From an uncultured Lachnospiraceae bacterium (lineage in GTDB: Bacteria > Bacillota > Clostridia > Lachnospirales > Lachnospiraceae): a stretch of DNA of 64,000 bases. The position numbers and the translations under genes were made by a program. Position 1 is the stretch's first letter. Every line of letters starts with the position of its first letter. The stretch spans positions 18,550 to 82,549 of the forward strand of contig ONNQ01000012.1 in the NCBI GenBank assembly GCA_900319245.1, given 5' to 3'. The notes beneath the pieces were generated by a model, which saw only the letters and a program-made list of their open reading frames with translations, was not told the origin of the DNA and did not search any database. Of the stretch, positions 45,487 through 55,026 are shown in pieces.

Positions 45487-45533
45487 GCATTCTGTCTGAG
45501 CATTATATCTGAGCACTTTATCTGGGTATTTAG
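45482..45533 (+). repeat. Four tandem 13-bp repeats starting at the tsaB stop codon
   Basis: TCTGAGCATTCTG, TCTGAGCATTATA, TCTGAGCACTTTA and TCTGGGTATTTAG follow without gaps, decaying downstream. Confidence 0.8.
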
Positions 45534-45572
45534 GACAGCCGTGTATAGGACAAAACGTAATAGAATAAAAAC

Positions 45573-46094
45573 ATGCAAATAGACAAACATAATGAACAGA
45601 CCTTTGCCATCCGGCATGCAGCGATTGACCCGGCACAGATCCGGATCCGCCGGATGACCAGAGAGGATATTGAGCAGGTGCTGGAAGTGGAGAGGGCAAG
45701 CTTTTCTCAGCCGTGGTCAGCAGATGTCTATTCTGCCACGCTTCTTCTTCCTTACGCGCACTACTATGTGGCGGAGCTTCTGACAGATGGCGCGGGCGCC
45801 AGAATCATCGGAGAATGCGGCGTCAGAGATATTTTTGGCGAGGGAGAGATTACGAACGTCGCAGTATTGCCGTCGTTTCGCGGAGCCGGCGTGGCAGGGC
45901 GTATGCTCGGCACACTCCTTGAGGAATCCCTTGAGAAGGGCATGCAGGCGTTTACACTGGAAGTGCGGGCGGGGAACCGGCCTGCCATAGCGCTGTATGA
46001 AAAATTCGGGTTTCAGACGGAGGGAGTCAGAGAAGGCTTTTACGAAGAGCCGGTGGAGGACGCCCTCATTATGTGGCGCAGAAACGCGCAGTAG
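45573..46094 (+). CDS. rimI: Ribosomal protein S18-alanine N-acetyltransferase RimI
   Basis: GNAT acetyltransferase of 173 residues that acetylates the N-terminal Ala of ribosomal protein S18. IRRMTREDIEQVLEVERASF, the acetyl-CoA strand EITNVAVLPSFRGAGVAGRML and ALYEKFGFQTEGVREGFY are typical. The first ~25 residues are an extra leader. No strong ribosome site is seen. The tsaB-rimI-tsaD neighbourhood is common in Firmicutes and supports the RimI call over other GNAT proteins. Confidence 0.92.
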   Translation: MQIDKHNEQTFAIRHAAIDPAQIRIRRMTREDIEQVLEVERASFSQPWSADVYSATLLLPYAHYYVAELLTDGAGARIIGECGVRDIFGEGEITNVAVLPSFRGAGVAGRMLGTLLEESLEKGMQAFTLEVRAGNRPAIALYEKFGFQTEGVREGFYEEPVEDALIMWRRNAQ

Positions 46095-46112
46095 TTTTTA
46101 CATGAGGTATAT

Positions 46113-47033
46113 ATGATCGATATTTGTCTTCTGGGATCGGGCGGCATGATGCCCCTTCCCTACCGCTATCTGACTTCCCTGATGGTCCGCTACAACGGAA
46201 AGAGCATTCTGATCGACTGCGGCGAGGGAACCCAGATGGCGCTCAGGCGAAAGGGATGGAGCCCCAAGCCGATTGATATGATCCTTTTTACGCATTATCA
46301 CGCAGACCATATCAGCGGTCTGCCGGGACTACTCCTGACTATGGGCAATGCGGAAAAGACGACGCCCCTTCTGATCGCAGGCCCCAAGGGCCTTGAGAGG
46401 GTTGTCAATTCACTGCGCGTCATTGCGCCGGAGCTCCCCTTTGAGATTCAGTTTAAGGAAATCCGGGAGCCGGAGGAGACCTTTGCCCTTCCCGGCGAGA
46501 AGGATTTTATGATCCACGCATACCGCGTCAATCACAACGTGACCTGCTATTGCTACGCCATGACGCTTGACAGGGCAGGTAAATTTGACGTGGAACGAGC
46601 AATGGCGCTCGATATTCCCAAGCCCTACTGGAACAAGCTGCAGAAGGGAGAGACCATTGAGACGGAGAAGGGTATTTTGACGCCGGATATGGTTCTTGGC
46701 CCTTCCAGAAAGGGACTCAAAGTGGGCTATTGCACGGATACGCGCCCCTGCGAAGGCGCGGTCAAGGCGGCGGAAGGCGCCGACCTCTTTATCTGTGAGG
46801 GCATGTATGGCGAAGAGGACAAGATCGCCAAGGCAAAAGACCACAAGCATATGACCTTTGCGGAGGCGGCGCAGATTGCCCGCAAGGGACAGCCGGCAAG
46901 GATGTGGCTCACCCATTACAGCCCTTCTTTGACCCACCCCGAGGAGTTCATGCCGGTCGTATGGAAGATTTTCCCCAATGCGGCGCCCGGCAAGGACGGC
47001 AAGACAATGGAACTGAAGTTTGAACAGGAATAG
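46113..47033 (+). CDS. rnz: Ribonuclease Z
   Basis: Metallo-beta-lactamase-fold endonuclease of 306 residues that cuts the 3' trailer of tRNA precursors. LGSGGMMPLPYR with DCGEGTQ and the metal motif FTHYHADHISGLPG are present; the later His site is in HKHMTF and THYSPS. A GAGGTATAT site precedes the ATG. It lies between rimI and tsaD. Confidence 0.93.
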   Translation: MIDICLLGSGGMMPLPYRYLTSLMVRYNGKSILIDCGEGTQMALRRKGWSPKPIDMILFTHYHADHISGLPGLLLTMGNAEKTTPLLIAGPKGLERVVNSLRVIAPELPFEIQFKEIREPEETFALPGEKDFMIHAYRVNHNVTCYCYAMTLDRAGKFDVERAMALDIPKPYWNKLQKGETIETEKGILTPDMVLGPSRKGLKVGYCTDTRPCEGAVKAAEGADLFICEGMYGEEDKIAKAKDHKHMTFAEAAQIARKGQPARMWLTHYSPSLTHPEEFMPVVWKIFPNAAPGKDGKTMELKFEQE

Positions 47034-47065
47034 ATATCAGAAATAGATTTAAGACGTAAGATAGT

Positions 47066-48088
47066 ATGCAAAAAGACACCTATATTTTGGCAATTGAATC
47101 CAGTTGCGATGAGACGGCGGCGGCTGTCGTCGTAAACGGAAGAGAGGTCCTCTCCAACGTGATCTCCTCGCAGATTGACATCCACACATTGTATGGCGGC
47201 GTTGTGCCGGAGATCGCCTCGAGAAAGCACACGGAGCGCATCAACCAGGTCGTGCGAAAGGGCCTTTCGGAGGCCGGCAAATCGCTTACGGACATGGACG
47301 CCATCGCTGTGACCTACGGTCCGGGCCTTGTCGGACCGCTCCTCATTGGCGTCTCCGAGGCCAAGGCGCTCAGCTTCGCGACCGGCATTCCGCTCATCGG
47401 CGTGCATCACATTGAGGGGCATATCAGCGCCAATTACATCGCAAACAAGGACCTGGAGCCGCCATTCGCGTGCCTGGTCGTATCCGGCGGCCACACCCAT
47501 CTGGTCCTGGTAAAGGATTATGGCGAGTATGAAATCCTGGGCCGGACGCAGGATGACGCAGCCGGAGAGGCGTTTGACAAAGTGGCCAGAGAGATCGGAC
47601 TCGGCTATCCGGGCGGGCCCAAGATCGACAAGGTCTCCAAAGAGGGAAATCCGGCGGCGATCGACTTCCCCAGAGGGAAGGTGGCGGGATCCCGCTATGA
47701 TTTCAGCTTTAGCGGCATGAAGTCTTCTGTACTCAACTATCTCAACACATGCAAGATGAAGAATATAGAGATTTCTGTGCCGGACGTTGCAGCGTCCTTC
47801 CAGCAGGCAGTTGTCGACGTGCTGGTGTCCCACGCAATGTGGGCGATTGAAGAGTTTCACCTTGACAAATTCGCGCTCGCGGGCGGCGTAGCATCCAATA
47901 CAGCCCTGCGCGCTGCGATGGAAAAGGCGTGTTCGGAACGAGGCGTCGCGTTTTATTGTCCGCCGCCGATTCTGTGTACAGATAATGCGGCGATGATCGG
48001 AAGCGCAGCCTACTATGAGTTTATCAAAGGAATCCGCAGCGGCCTGGACCTGAATGCAAAGCCCGGGCTGAGATTGGGGGAAAGATGA
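47066..48088 (+). CDS. tsaD: tRNA N6-adenosine threonylcarbamoyltransferase TsaD
   Basis: Catalytic enzyme of t6A formation, 340 residues, ASKHA fold with a bound iron. [14 protein letters not shown] at the start and the metal site HHIEGH (~111) are present, with the [10 protein letters not shown] and [12 protein letters not shown] segments. The stop overlaps the ispD ATG (ATGA), so the genes are coupled. Length is standard. Confidence 0.97.
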   Translation: MQKDTYILAIESSCDETAAAVVVNGREVLSNVISSQIDIHTLYGGVVPEIASRKHTERINQVVRKGLSEAGKSLTDMDAIAVTYGPGLVGPLLIGVSEAKALSFATGIPLIGVHHIEGHISANYIANKDLEPPFACLVVSGGHTHLVLVKDYGEYEILGRTQDDAAGEAFDKVAREIGLGYPGGPKIDKVSKEGNPAAIDFPRGKVAGSRYDFSFSGMKSSVLNYLNTCKMKNIEISVPDVAASFQQAVVDVLVSHAMWAIEEFHLDKFALAGGVASNTALRAAMEKACSERGVAFYCPPPILCTDNAAMIGSAAYYEFIKGIRSGLDLNAKPGLRLGER

Positions 48089-48819
48089 AAGATCGTTGTA
48101 CCGCGATCCTGCTGGCAGCAGGAAAGGGACTGCGAATGGGCGGCAATACCCGCAAACAGTATCTGGATCTCGAAGGGAGGCCCTTGTTCACCTATTCACT
48201 GGCGACGATGGACAACTGCGATATCATCACAGATATTGTGATCACAGTCCTTAAGGGAGATGAAGAGATCTGTAAAGAGATGATCGACGTGTGCGGTCTT
48301 GGCAAGAAGGTCCGCAAGATCATCGCGGGCGGCAGCGAGCGCTGCTTTTCTGTCTATAAGGGCATCAAGCAGATCGACTGGCCCTGCAACTATGTATTCA
48401 TTCATGACACGGCGCGTCCCTTTATTGAGGAGGACACGCTGAAAAGGCTCTATAACGAGGTCCGGATCCACAAGGCCTGCGTCGCGGGCGTACCATCCAA
48501 GGATACCGTCAAGATCTCCGACAGCGAGGGATTCGTTGTCAAAACACCCAACCGCAAGGACGTCTGGATCGTACAGACGCCGCAGGTTTTTGAATTCGAG
48601 ATGATCCGCGAGGCCTACGAGAAGATGGTGCATTCCTATGTCGACGTGCGCGCGAAGGGCGTAGTGATCACAGACGACGCCATGGTCGTGGAGTTCTTCA
48701 CAGGATGTAGAGTTAAGCTCGTCAAGGCGTCCTATCGCAATATTAAGGTCACGACGCCGGAGGATCTGGTCACGGTGCTCGCGTATCTGAAAGAAAAGCA
48801 GGAGCCGGACAAACAATAA
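48085..48819 (+). CDS. ispD: 2-C-methyl-D-erythritol 4-phosphate cytidylyltransferase
   Basis: Nucleotidyltransferase of 244 residues forming CDP-ME in the non-mevalonate isoprenoid pathway. [21 protein letters not shown] is the nucleotide site, with HDTARPF and the substrate segment [12 protein letters not shown]. It begins within the tsaD stop. Other family members (for example TarI) share these motifs, but the length and internal segments fit IspD slightly better; a ribitol role cannot be ruled out. Confidence 0.9.
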   Translation: MKDRCTAILLAAGKGLRMGGNTRKQYLDLEGRPLFTYSLATMDNCDIITDIVITVLKGDEEICKEMIDVCGLGKKVRKIIAGGSERCFSVYKGIKQIDWPCNYVFIHDTARPFIEEDTLKRLYNEVRIHKACVAGVPSKDTVKISDSEGFVVKTPNRKDVWIVQTPQVFEFEMIREAYEKMVHSYVDVRAKGVVITDDAMVVEFFTGCRVKLVKASYRNIKVTTPEDLVTVLAYLKEKQEPDKQ

Positions 48820-48919
48820 CCATTAGGAATGCAGCGACTGGTACAGCTGCAATAGGGAAAGCTGTAACGGTCCTCACAGAAGCTTTGCGGCGGATGAAAA
48901 GCCGGGAAAGCGAGGCAGA

Positions 48920-51900
48920 ATGGCATTTACACATCTGCACGTCCACACCGAATACTCGCTGCTGGACGGATCCAACAAGATCAAAGAATATGTAAAGCGC
49001 GTCAAGGAACTTGGCATGGACAGCGCTGCCATCACCGATCACGGCGTCATGTACGGCGTGATCGATTTTTATAAAGCGGCCAAAGAGGCAGGAATCAAAC
49101 CGATCATCGGCTGCGAAGTATATGTGGCGCCCGGATCGAGGTTCGACAGGGAGCAGGGGGCCGGAGACGACCGGTACTATCACCTGATCCTTTTGGCTGA
49201 GAACAACAAGGGCTACGCCAATCTCATGAAGATCGTGAGCCGTTCCTTTACGGAAGGCTATTACTATAAGCCTCGTGTCGACGAGGCGCTTTTGCGCGAG
49301 TTCCACGAGGGGATCATTGCGTCGAGCGCATGCCTGGCGGGAGAAGTGGCGCGCAATATCGTCCGGGACGACCTCGCGGCGGCGGACAAGGCGGCCCTCA
49401 AGTACCTGGACATTTTTGGCCAGGGCAACTTCTTTCTGGAGCTGCAGGACCACGGCTATGAGGACCAGCAGAAAGTCAATATGGCGCTGATGTCGATGAG
49501 CAGACGGCTGGGGATCCCCCTGATCGCCACCAACGACATCCACTATACCTATGCCGACGATGTGGAGGCCCATGATATCCTTCTGTGCATCCAGACCGGC
49601 AAGAAGCTTTCTGACGAAAACCGGATGCGGTATCCGGGAGGGCAGTTTTTTGTCAAAAGTGAGATGGAAATGCGGGCCCTGTTTCCCTATGCCCAGGAGG
49701 CCCTGGACAATACGCACCGCATTGCAGAGCGCTGCAACGTCGAGATCGAGTTCGGCGTCACAAAGCTGCCGCATTTCGAGGTGCCGGAGGGGTACGATTC
49801 CTGGACCTATCTCAATAAGCTGTGCGACGACGGCATGAAAGAACGCTATCCGGACGACGACGGAACGCTCAGAGAGAGACTGGAGTATGAGCTGAATACG
49901 ATCCGCCAGATGGGCTACGTGGACTACTTCCTCATCGTGTGGGATTATATCAACTTCTCAAGGGAGCACGATATCATGGTCGGCCCCGGAAGAGGCAGCG
50001 CCGCGGGCAGCATTGTGGCGTATTGCCTGCATATTACAGACATCGATCCCATCAAATATAACCTTCTGTTCGAGCGTTTTCTTAATCCAGAGCGCGTGTC
50101 CATGCCCGATATCGACGTGGACTTCGGCTTCGAGCGAAGGGGCGAAGTCATCGACTATGTCACCCGCAAGTACGGGCGTGACAGAGTCATGCAGATCATC
50201 ACCTTCGGAACGCTGGCGGCCAAGGGCGTCATCCGCGACGTGGGGCGCGTCATGGATCTACCTTACGGATTTGTGGACAGCATCTCCAAGATGGTGCCCG
50301 CAGAGCTCAATATGACGCTGGACAAGGCGCTGAGCCAAAATCCGGAACTCAAGAAGGCCTACGACGAGGACGACAGGATCCGCCGCCTGATCGACATGAG
50401 CAAGAAGCTGGAGGGCCTGCCCCGGCACAGCTCTGTCCACGCGGCAGGCGTCGTCATCTGCTCGGAACCGGCGGAGGACCTTGTGCCGCTCTCCAGGGCG
50501 GCCGACGGTTCTGTGACGACCCAGTTTACCATGACGACGATCGAGGAACTGGGCCTTCTCAAGATGGACTTTCTGGGCCTTCGCACCCTGACGGTGATCC
50601 AGAATGCGGTGCGAATGGCCAACCGCTCGATCGAAGAGGCGGGCGGCGCCTATCCCGCCTACGAGCCGTCTCTGGGTGGCGACAAGGCGCAGGTGAAAGA
50701 AAATCCCATCGGGTATCCTGTGGATCTGTCTCACCTGGACTACGCGGATCCGGCCGTCTACGCCTCCATTTCGACGGGCAGGACGGACGGCGTTTTCCAG
50801 CTTGAATCCGGCGGTATGCAAGGATTCATGAAAGAACTGCACCCGGAGAATTTTGAAGATATCATTGCCGGTATTTCCCTGTACCGCCCGGGGCCAATGG
50901 ATTTCATCCCCAAGTATATCTATGGCAAGAAGAATCCGGACAAGATCACCTATGACGCGGAGGAACTGGAGTCCATTCTGGAGCCCACGTATGGATGTAT
51001 TGTCTACCAGGAGCAGGTCATGCAGATCGTGCGAAATCTGGGCGGCTATACACTGGGACGAAGCGACCTTGTGCGCCGCGCGATGTCCAAGAAAAAGCAG
51101 AAGGTCATGGAACAGGAGCGCCGCAACTTTGTCTACGGCAATCCCGAGGAGGGCGTGCCCGGCTGTGTGGCCAAGGGAATCAGCGCGGAAGTGGCGTCCC
51201 ACATCTATGATACGATGATGGACTTCGCCAAATATGCGTTTAATAAGTCCCACGCCGCCTGTTACGCAGTTGTTGCATATCAGACCGCCTGGCTCAAGTA
51301 TTATTATCCGACGGAATTTATGGCCGCGCTTATGACGTCGGTCATTGACTTCCCGACCAAGGTGGCCGGCTATATTTTGACATGTCGGAGTATGGGCATA
51401 CGGCTCCTGCCCCCGGATATCAACGAGGGAGAAGCGGGATTCTCGGTCTCGGGCGGCGCAATCCGCTATGGACTGACCGCGATCAAGGGCGTCGGAAGGC
51501 CTGTGATCGACGCGGTGATCCGTGAGCGAGCGGAAAGAGGCAAATTCAGGGATCTGCACGACTTTTTATCCCGCATGATCTTAAAGGATCGTGAAGTCAA
51601 TAAGCGAGTCGTCGAGAATTTCATTAAAGCCGGCGCGCTGGACTGTCTTGGGGCCACCCGCAAGCAGCTCATGAGCGTATATATGCGCATGATGGACGAC
51701 CTTTCGAACTCCAAGAAGAACGATATGGCCGGACAGCTCTCCCTGTTCGATTTTGCGGACGAAGAGGACAAGAAGGACTATGTGGTCACCATGCCCGACA
51801 TCGGAGAGTACCCCAAGGAGCTCAAACTGGCGTTTGAAAAGGAGGTTCTTGGCATTTATGTCAGCGGACATCCGCTGGAAGAGTATATGGGACTTTGGAA

Positions 51901-52453
51901 GAGCCATATCACCAACCGGGTCAGCGATTTTATCCTGGATGAGGAGACCGGCGCAACCCGTGTCCATGACGGCGATAAGGCTGTGATCGGCGGTATGATC
52001 TCGGCCAAAAAAGTGAAATATACCAAGAACAACAAGGTCATGGCGTTTCTGGACGTCGAAGATATGACCGGCACCATGGAGGTCATCGTATTCCCCAATA
52101 CCTACGAAAAAGAGAGTGAAAAGCTCGTGGAAGACAATAAAGTGTTCCTGTCAGGCCGGATCTCTCTCGAAGAGGAGAGGGACGGAAAACTGATCTGCGA
52201 GAAGGTGATTCCTTTCGACGATGTGCCGCGCAAACTCTGGATCCGTTTCCCGGACCCGGAGACCTACAAGCAAGGCGCAGCGGATCTGAAGAGGATTGTG
52301 GATGAGCACGGCGGAAGGGACAAAGTGGTGATTTTTATTGAGAATCCCAAGCTCCGAAAAGAGCTCCCGGCAGGGCAGGGCGTCCGGGCGGACGAGCGTC
52401 TGGTCGCTCTTATAAAAGAGCGATTCGGGGACAAGAATTGTGTCCTTACATGA
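48920..52453 (+). CDS. dnaE: DNA polymerase III alpha subunit DnaE
   Basis: Replicative polymerase subunit of 1177 residues. The N-terminal PHP domain starts HLHVHTEYSLLDG with intact His residues. The palm has PGRGSAAGSIVAYCL and the catalytic Asp pair in SMPDIDVDF (~395). A tandem helix-hairpin-helix follows, and the C-terminal OB fold lies at ~990-1080 (AVIGGMISAKKVKYTKNN). A short insert rich in Tyr/Pro/Gly occurs around 570-600. Firmicutes also carry PolC, which would be elsewhere. Confidence 0.97.
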   Translation: MAFTHLHVHTEYSLLDGSNKIKEYVKRVKELGMDSAAITDHGVMYGVIDFYKAAKEAGIKPIIGCEVYVAPGSRFDREQGAGDDRYYHLILLAENNKGYANLMKIVSRSFTEGYYYKPRVDEALLREFHEGIIASSACLAGEVARNIVRDDLAAADKAALKYLDIFGQGNFFLELQDHGYEDQQKVNMALMSMSRRLGIPLIATNDIHYTYADDVEAHDILLCIQTGKKLSDENRMRYPGGQFFVKSEMEMRALFPYAQEALDNTHRIAERCNVEIEFGVTKLPHFEVPEGYDSWTYLNKLCDDGMKERYPDDDGTLRERLEYELNTIRQMGYVDYFLIVWDYINFSREHDIMVGPGRGSAAGSIVAYCLHITDIDPIKYNLLFERFLNPERVSMPDIDVDFGFERRGEVIDYVTRKYGRDRVMQIITFGTLAAKGVIRDVGRVMDLPYGFVDSISKMVPAELNMTLDKALSQNPELKKAYDEDDRIRRLIDMSKKLEGLPRHSSVHAAGVVICSEPAEDLVPLSRAADGSVTTQFTMTTIEELGLLKMDFLGLRTLTVIQNAVRMANRSIEEAGGAYPAYEPSLGGDKAQVKENPIGYPVDLSHLDYADPAVYASISTGRTDGVFQLESGGMQGFMKELHPENFEDIIAGISLYRPGPMDFIPKYIYGKKNPDKITYDAEELESILEPTYGCIVYQEQVMQIVRNLGGYTLGRSDLVRRAMSKKKQKVMEQERRNFVYGNPEEGVPGCVAKGISAEVASHIYDTMMDFAKYAFNKSHAACYAVVAYQTAWLKYYYPTEFMAALMTSVIDFPTKVAGYILTCRSMGIRLLPPDINEGEAGFSVSGGAIRYGLTAIKGVGRPVIDAVIRERAERGKFRDLHDFLSRMILKDREVNKRVVENFIKAGALDCLGATRKQLMSVYMRMMDDLSNSKKNDMAGQLSLFDFADEEDKKDYVVTMPDIGEYPKELKLAFEKEVLGIYVSGHPLEEYMGLWKSHITNRVSDFILDEETGATRVHDGDKAVIGGMISAKKVKYTKNNKVMAFLDVEDMTGTMEVIVFPNTYEKESEKLVEDNKVFLSGRISLEEERDGKLICEKVIPFDDVPRKLWIRFPDPETYKQGAADLKRIVDEHGGRDKVVIFIENPKLRKELPAGQGVRADERLVALIKERFGDKNCVLT

Positions 52454-52462
52454 GCGAAAAGT

Positions 52463-52491
52463 TTGCAATAAAGGCTGTATTGGGATAAAAT
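52463..52491 (+). promoter_or_regulatory. Promoter of pfkA
   Basis: TTGCAA (52463-52468) and TAAAAT (52486-52491) are 17 bp apart in the AT-rich gap after dnaE. Confidence 0.6.
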
Positions 52492-52546
52492 ATTAGTTGA
52501 TAAGTTTTTAACCCTGATTGAACCAGAGGATGCGGAGGCACCAGTT

Positions 52547-53515
52547 ATGGCTAAGGAAATAAGGCAAATCGGCGTATTGACAAGCGGCGGAGATGCACCT
52601 GGAATGAATGCTGCGATCCGTGCGGTTGCAAGAGAAGCAATGCACAATAAGTGCAAAGTGATTGGAATTCAGAGAGGTTATAAGGGCCTTCTCAACGAAG
52701 AGTTCCACGAGATGAAATCCATTAATGTCGCAGGTATTATCCAACAGGGCGGCACCGTACTGGGCACAGCCAGATGCCCTGAGTTCAAGGAGGAAGAGGT
52801 ACAGCAGAAAGCTGCGGACATCTGCAACAAGCACGGCATTGACGGAATCGTCGTCATCGGCGGTGATGGCTCTTACCGCGGTGCGCAGGCTCTGTCTCGC
52901 CACGGAATCAATACCATCGGTATTCCCGGAACCATCGACCTTGACATCACCTGCACCGATTACACGATCGGTTTTGACACAGCTGTCAACACTGCGATGG
53001 AAGCGATCGACAAGGTCAAGGATACATCGTCCTCCCACGAGAGATGCAGTATCATCGAGGTTATGGGACGCCACGCCGGTTATATCGCGCTCTGGTGCGG
53101 TATCGCCAACGGCGCAGAGGATATTCTGATCCCTGAGAAATATGACTATGATGAGCAGAAGATCGTCGATCACATCATCATGAACAGACGCATCGGCAAG
53201 AAGCACCATCTGATCATCAACGCAGAAGGCATCGGACATTCCACTTCCATGGCAAGACGAATCGAGGCGGCGACCGGCATCGAGACACGCGCCACGATTC
53301 TGGGCTACATGCAGCGAGGCGGATCACCGACCTGTAAGGATCGTTACTACGCATCGATCATGGGCGCGTACGCGGCTGACATTCTGGTACAGGGCAAGAC
53401 CAATCGAGTGGTCTGCTACCAGAACGGAAAGTTTGTCGATATGGACATCGAGGAAGCGCTTTCCATGTCCAAGTCCATCTCCGAATACGAGTATCAGATC
53501 AGTACGCATCTGTAA
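52547..53515 (+). CDS. pfkA: ATP-dependent 6-phosphofructokinase
   Basis: Key glycolytic kinase of 322 residues. The nucleotide loop GVLTSGGDAPGMNAAIR and GGDGSYRGAQ (Gly form, favouring ATP over pyrophosphate) are present, with the active-site Asp in PGTIDLDITCTDYTIGF. In the usual TIDND the Asn is Leu here. MGRHAGYIAL and GYMQRGGSPT are conserved. It has its own promoter and terminator, so it is a single-gene unit with codon bias of a highly expressed gene. Confidence 0.97.
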   Translation: MAKEIRQIGVLTSGGDAPGMNAAIRAVAREAMHNKCKVIGIQRGYKGLLNEEFHEMKSINVAGIIQQGGTVLGTARCPEFKEEEVQQKAADICNKHGIDGIVVIGGDGSYRGAQALSRHGINTIGIPGTIDLDITCTDYTIGFDTAVNTAMEAIDKVKDTSSSHERCSIIEVMGRHAGYIALWCGIANGAEDILIPEKYDYDEQKIVDHIIMNRRIGKKHHLIINAEGIGHSTSMARRIEAATGIETRATILGYMQRGGSPTCKDRYYASIMGAYAADILVQGKTNRVVCYQNGKFVDMDIEEALSMSKSISEYEYQISTHL

Positions 53516-53532
53516 TAGAGATAGTATTATGT

Positions 53533-53564
53533 GGCCGGACGGATTATTTCGTCCGGTCCTTTTT
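53533..53564 (+). terminator. Intrinsic terminator after pfkA
   Basis: GGCCGGACG/CGTCCGGTCC arms with an 8-base loop (one bulge) are followed by TTTTT. Confidence 0.85.
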
Positions 53565-53578
53565 ATGGGAGAATATTC

Positions 53579-54391
53579 ATGATCGAGAAAATCACATCTG
53601 CCACCAACGCCCGTGTCAAAAGACTGATCAGTCTCAGAAAAAAGGCCAAACTGCGCAAACAGGAGCAGGTTTTTCTTTTGGAGGGAGAGAGGCTGTTCAC
53701 CGATACGCCCCGGGCGTTTATCAGGGAAATATATGTGACGGAAGAGTATCTGAAGGATCGGCCCGAGGCTTCGATGCCTGCGGGCTGCACGATTTTGACA
53801 GAAGAGATCATGCGGAAAGTTTCTGATACGGAGACGCCGCAAGGTGTAATGTGTGTCGCACAGATGCCGTCTTATCAAAAAGAAGACCTGCTGGGGCGCA
53901 GTGCTAAGGCGGAGGCCGGGAAGGCTCCCCTGCTGCTGATCCTGGAAAACATTCAGGACCCCGGAAATCTCGGTACCATGATGCGGACCGCGGAGGCGGC
54001 GGGCGTGACAGGCGTCCTGCTCAGCAAGGATACGGTCGATCTCTTCAACCCCAAGACGGTGCGCGCAACGATGAGCGCGATCTTCCGCGTGCCGTTTCTG
54101 TATACGGACGATCTGACGGGCGCGATCAGATCGCTGCGGGATGAATATGGTATGCAGGTCTATGCCGCACATCTGGATGCCAGTATTCCCTACGACCAGG
54201 CGGACTGCACCGGTCCATGCGCCTTTTTGATCGGCAATGAAGGGAACGGACTTACCGATGAGGCAGCGAACGCTGCGTCCTCCAGGGTCCATATTCCCAT
54301 GGAAGGGCAGATCGAGTCGCTCAACGCCGCAATGGCGGCGGGGATCCTGATGTTCGAGGCATCGAGACAGAGAAGGCACGGCGGAATGTGA
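53579..54391 (+). CDS. SpoU/TrmH family rRNA 2'-O-methyltransferase
   Basis: SPOUT-fold enzyme of 270 residues with an N-terminal RNA-binding substrate domain (~1-105: SATNARVKRLISLRKKAKLR, FLLEGERL) and a knotted catalytic domain. Motif 1 is ENIQDPGNLGTMMRTAEAAG, and motif 2/3 is FLIGNEGNGLTDEA with HIPMEGQIESLNAAMAAG. It methylates the ribose of a ribosomal or transfer RNA nucleotide; the site is not known. The ATG at 53579 follows GGGAGAA. Its stop lies in a 12-bp tandem duplication GGAATGTGATT. Confidence 0.93.
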   Translation: MIEKITSATNARVKRLISLRKKAKLRKQEQVFLLEGERLFTDTPRAFIREIYVTEEYLKDRPEASMPAGCTILTEEIMRKVSDTETPQGVMCVAQMPSYQKEDLLGRSAKAEAGKAPLLLILENIQDPGNLGTMMRTAEAAGVTGVLLSKDTVDLFNPKTVRATMSAIFRVPFLYTDDLTGAIRSLRDEYGMQVYAAHLDASIPYDQADCTGPCAFLIGNEGNGLTDEAANAASSRVHIPMEGQIESLNAAMAAGILMFEASRQRRHGGM

Positions 54392-54404
54392 TTGGGAATG
54401 TGAT

Positions 54405-54433
54405 TTGACAGTTAGACCGCTTGCGGTTATATT
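54405..54433 (+). promoter_or_regulatory. Promoter of the nfeD-slipin unit
   Basis: A consensus TTGACA (54405-54410) and TATATT (54428-54433) are 17 bp apart. Confidence 0.7.
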
Positions 54434-54470
54434 GTGAATCATAGATATTTTGGTAAAGGAGGATTATTCT

Positions 54471-54947
54471 ATGTCACTCAGTATGATTCAGTTCTGGCTG
54501 ATTGCGATCGCGCTCCTTTTACTTGTAGAATTTGCGACATCGGCGCTGACGACCATATGGTTTGCGGGCGGTGCTCTGATCGCGTTACTCTGCGCGGTGA
54601 TGGGCGGCCCCGTATGGCTGCAGGCTGCGCTCTTTGTGGCGGGCTCCGTAATACTGCTGGTCCTGACAAGGCCGCTGGCAGTCCGGTTTATGAGTAAAGA
54701 CAAGACGCGGACCAATGCGGACAGCCTGATCGGCAAGGAGGCAGTCGTCACGGAGAGGATCGACAACCTGCAAAGCACAGGCGCAGCCCAGGTCAACGGT
54801 CAGATCTGGACGGCACGATCGGTCAATCCGGCGCATGTGATCGAAAAGGACGAGATCGTCATGATTCGTGCTATCGAGGGCGTGAAGCTGATCGTCGGCA
54901 AGCGCATCGACAACATCGAAGGACAGGGCCAGGAAGAAAATCAATAA
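54471..54947 (+). CDS. NfeD-like membrane protein
   Basis: Small protein of 158 residues with three hydrophobic segments (~8-25, 30-48, 52-70) followed by a C-terminal OB fold (~85-150, with GKEAVVTERIDNL and VNGQIWTARS). NfeD proteins are partners of stomatin-like proteins in membrane microdomains. The ATG follows AAAGGAGG. The slipin gene is 79 bases downstream, the usual pair. Confidence 0.9.
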   Translation: MSLSMIQFWLIAIALLLLVEFATSALTTIWFAGGALIALLCAVMGGPVWLQAALFVAGSVILLVLTRPLAVRFMSKDKTRTNADSLIGKEAVVTERIDNLQSTGAAQVNGQIWTARSVNPAHVIEKDEIVMIRAIEGVKLIVGKRIDNIEGQGQEENQ

Positions 54948-55026
54948 ATATCGGAATGGTTCATTAAGTTCATAGGCAAAAGCAACAACCTATCAACATT
55001 TATAGTATTAAGAAAAGAGGTACAAA

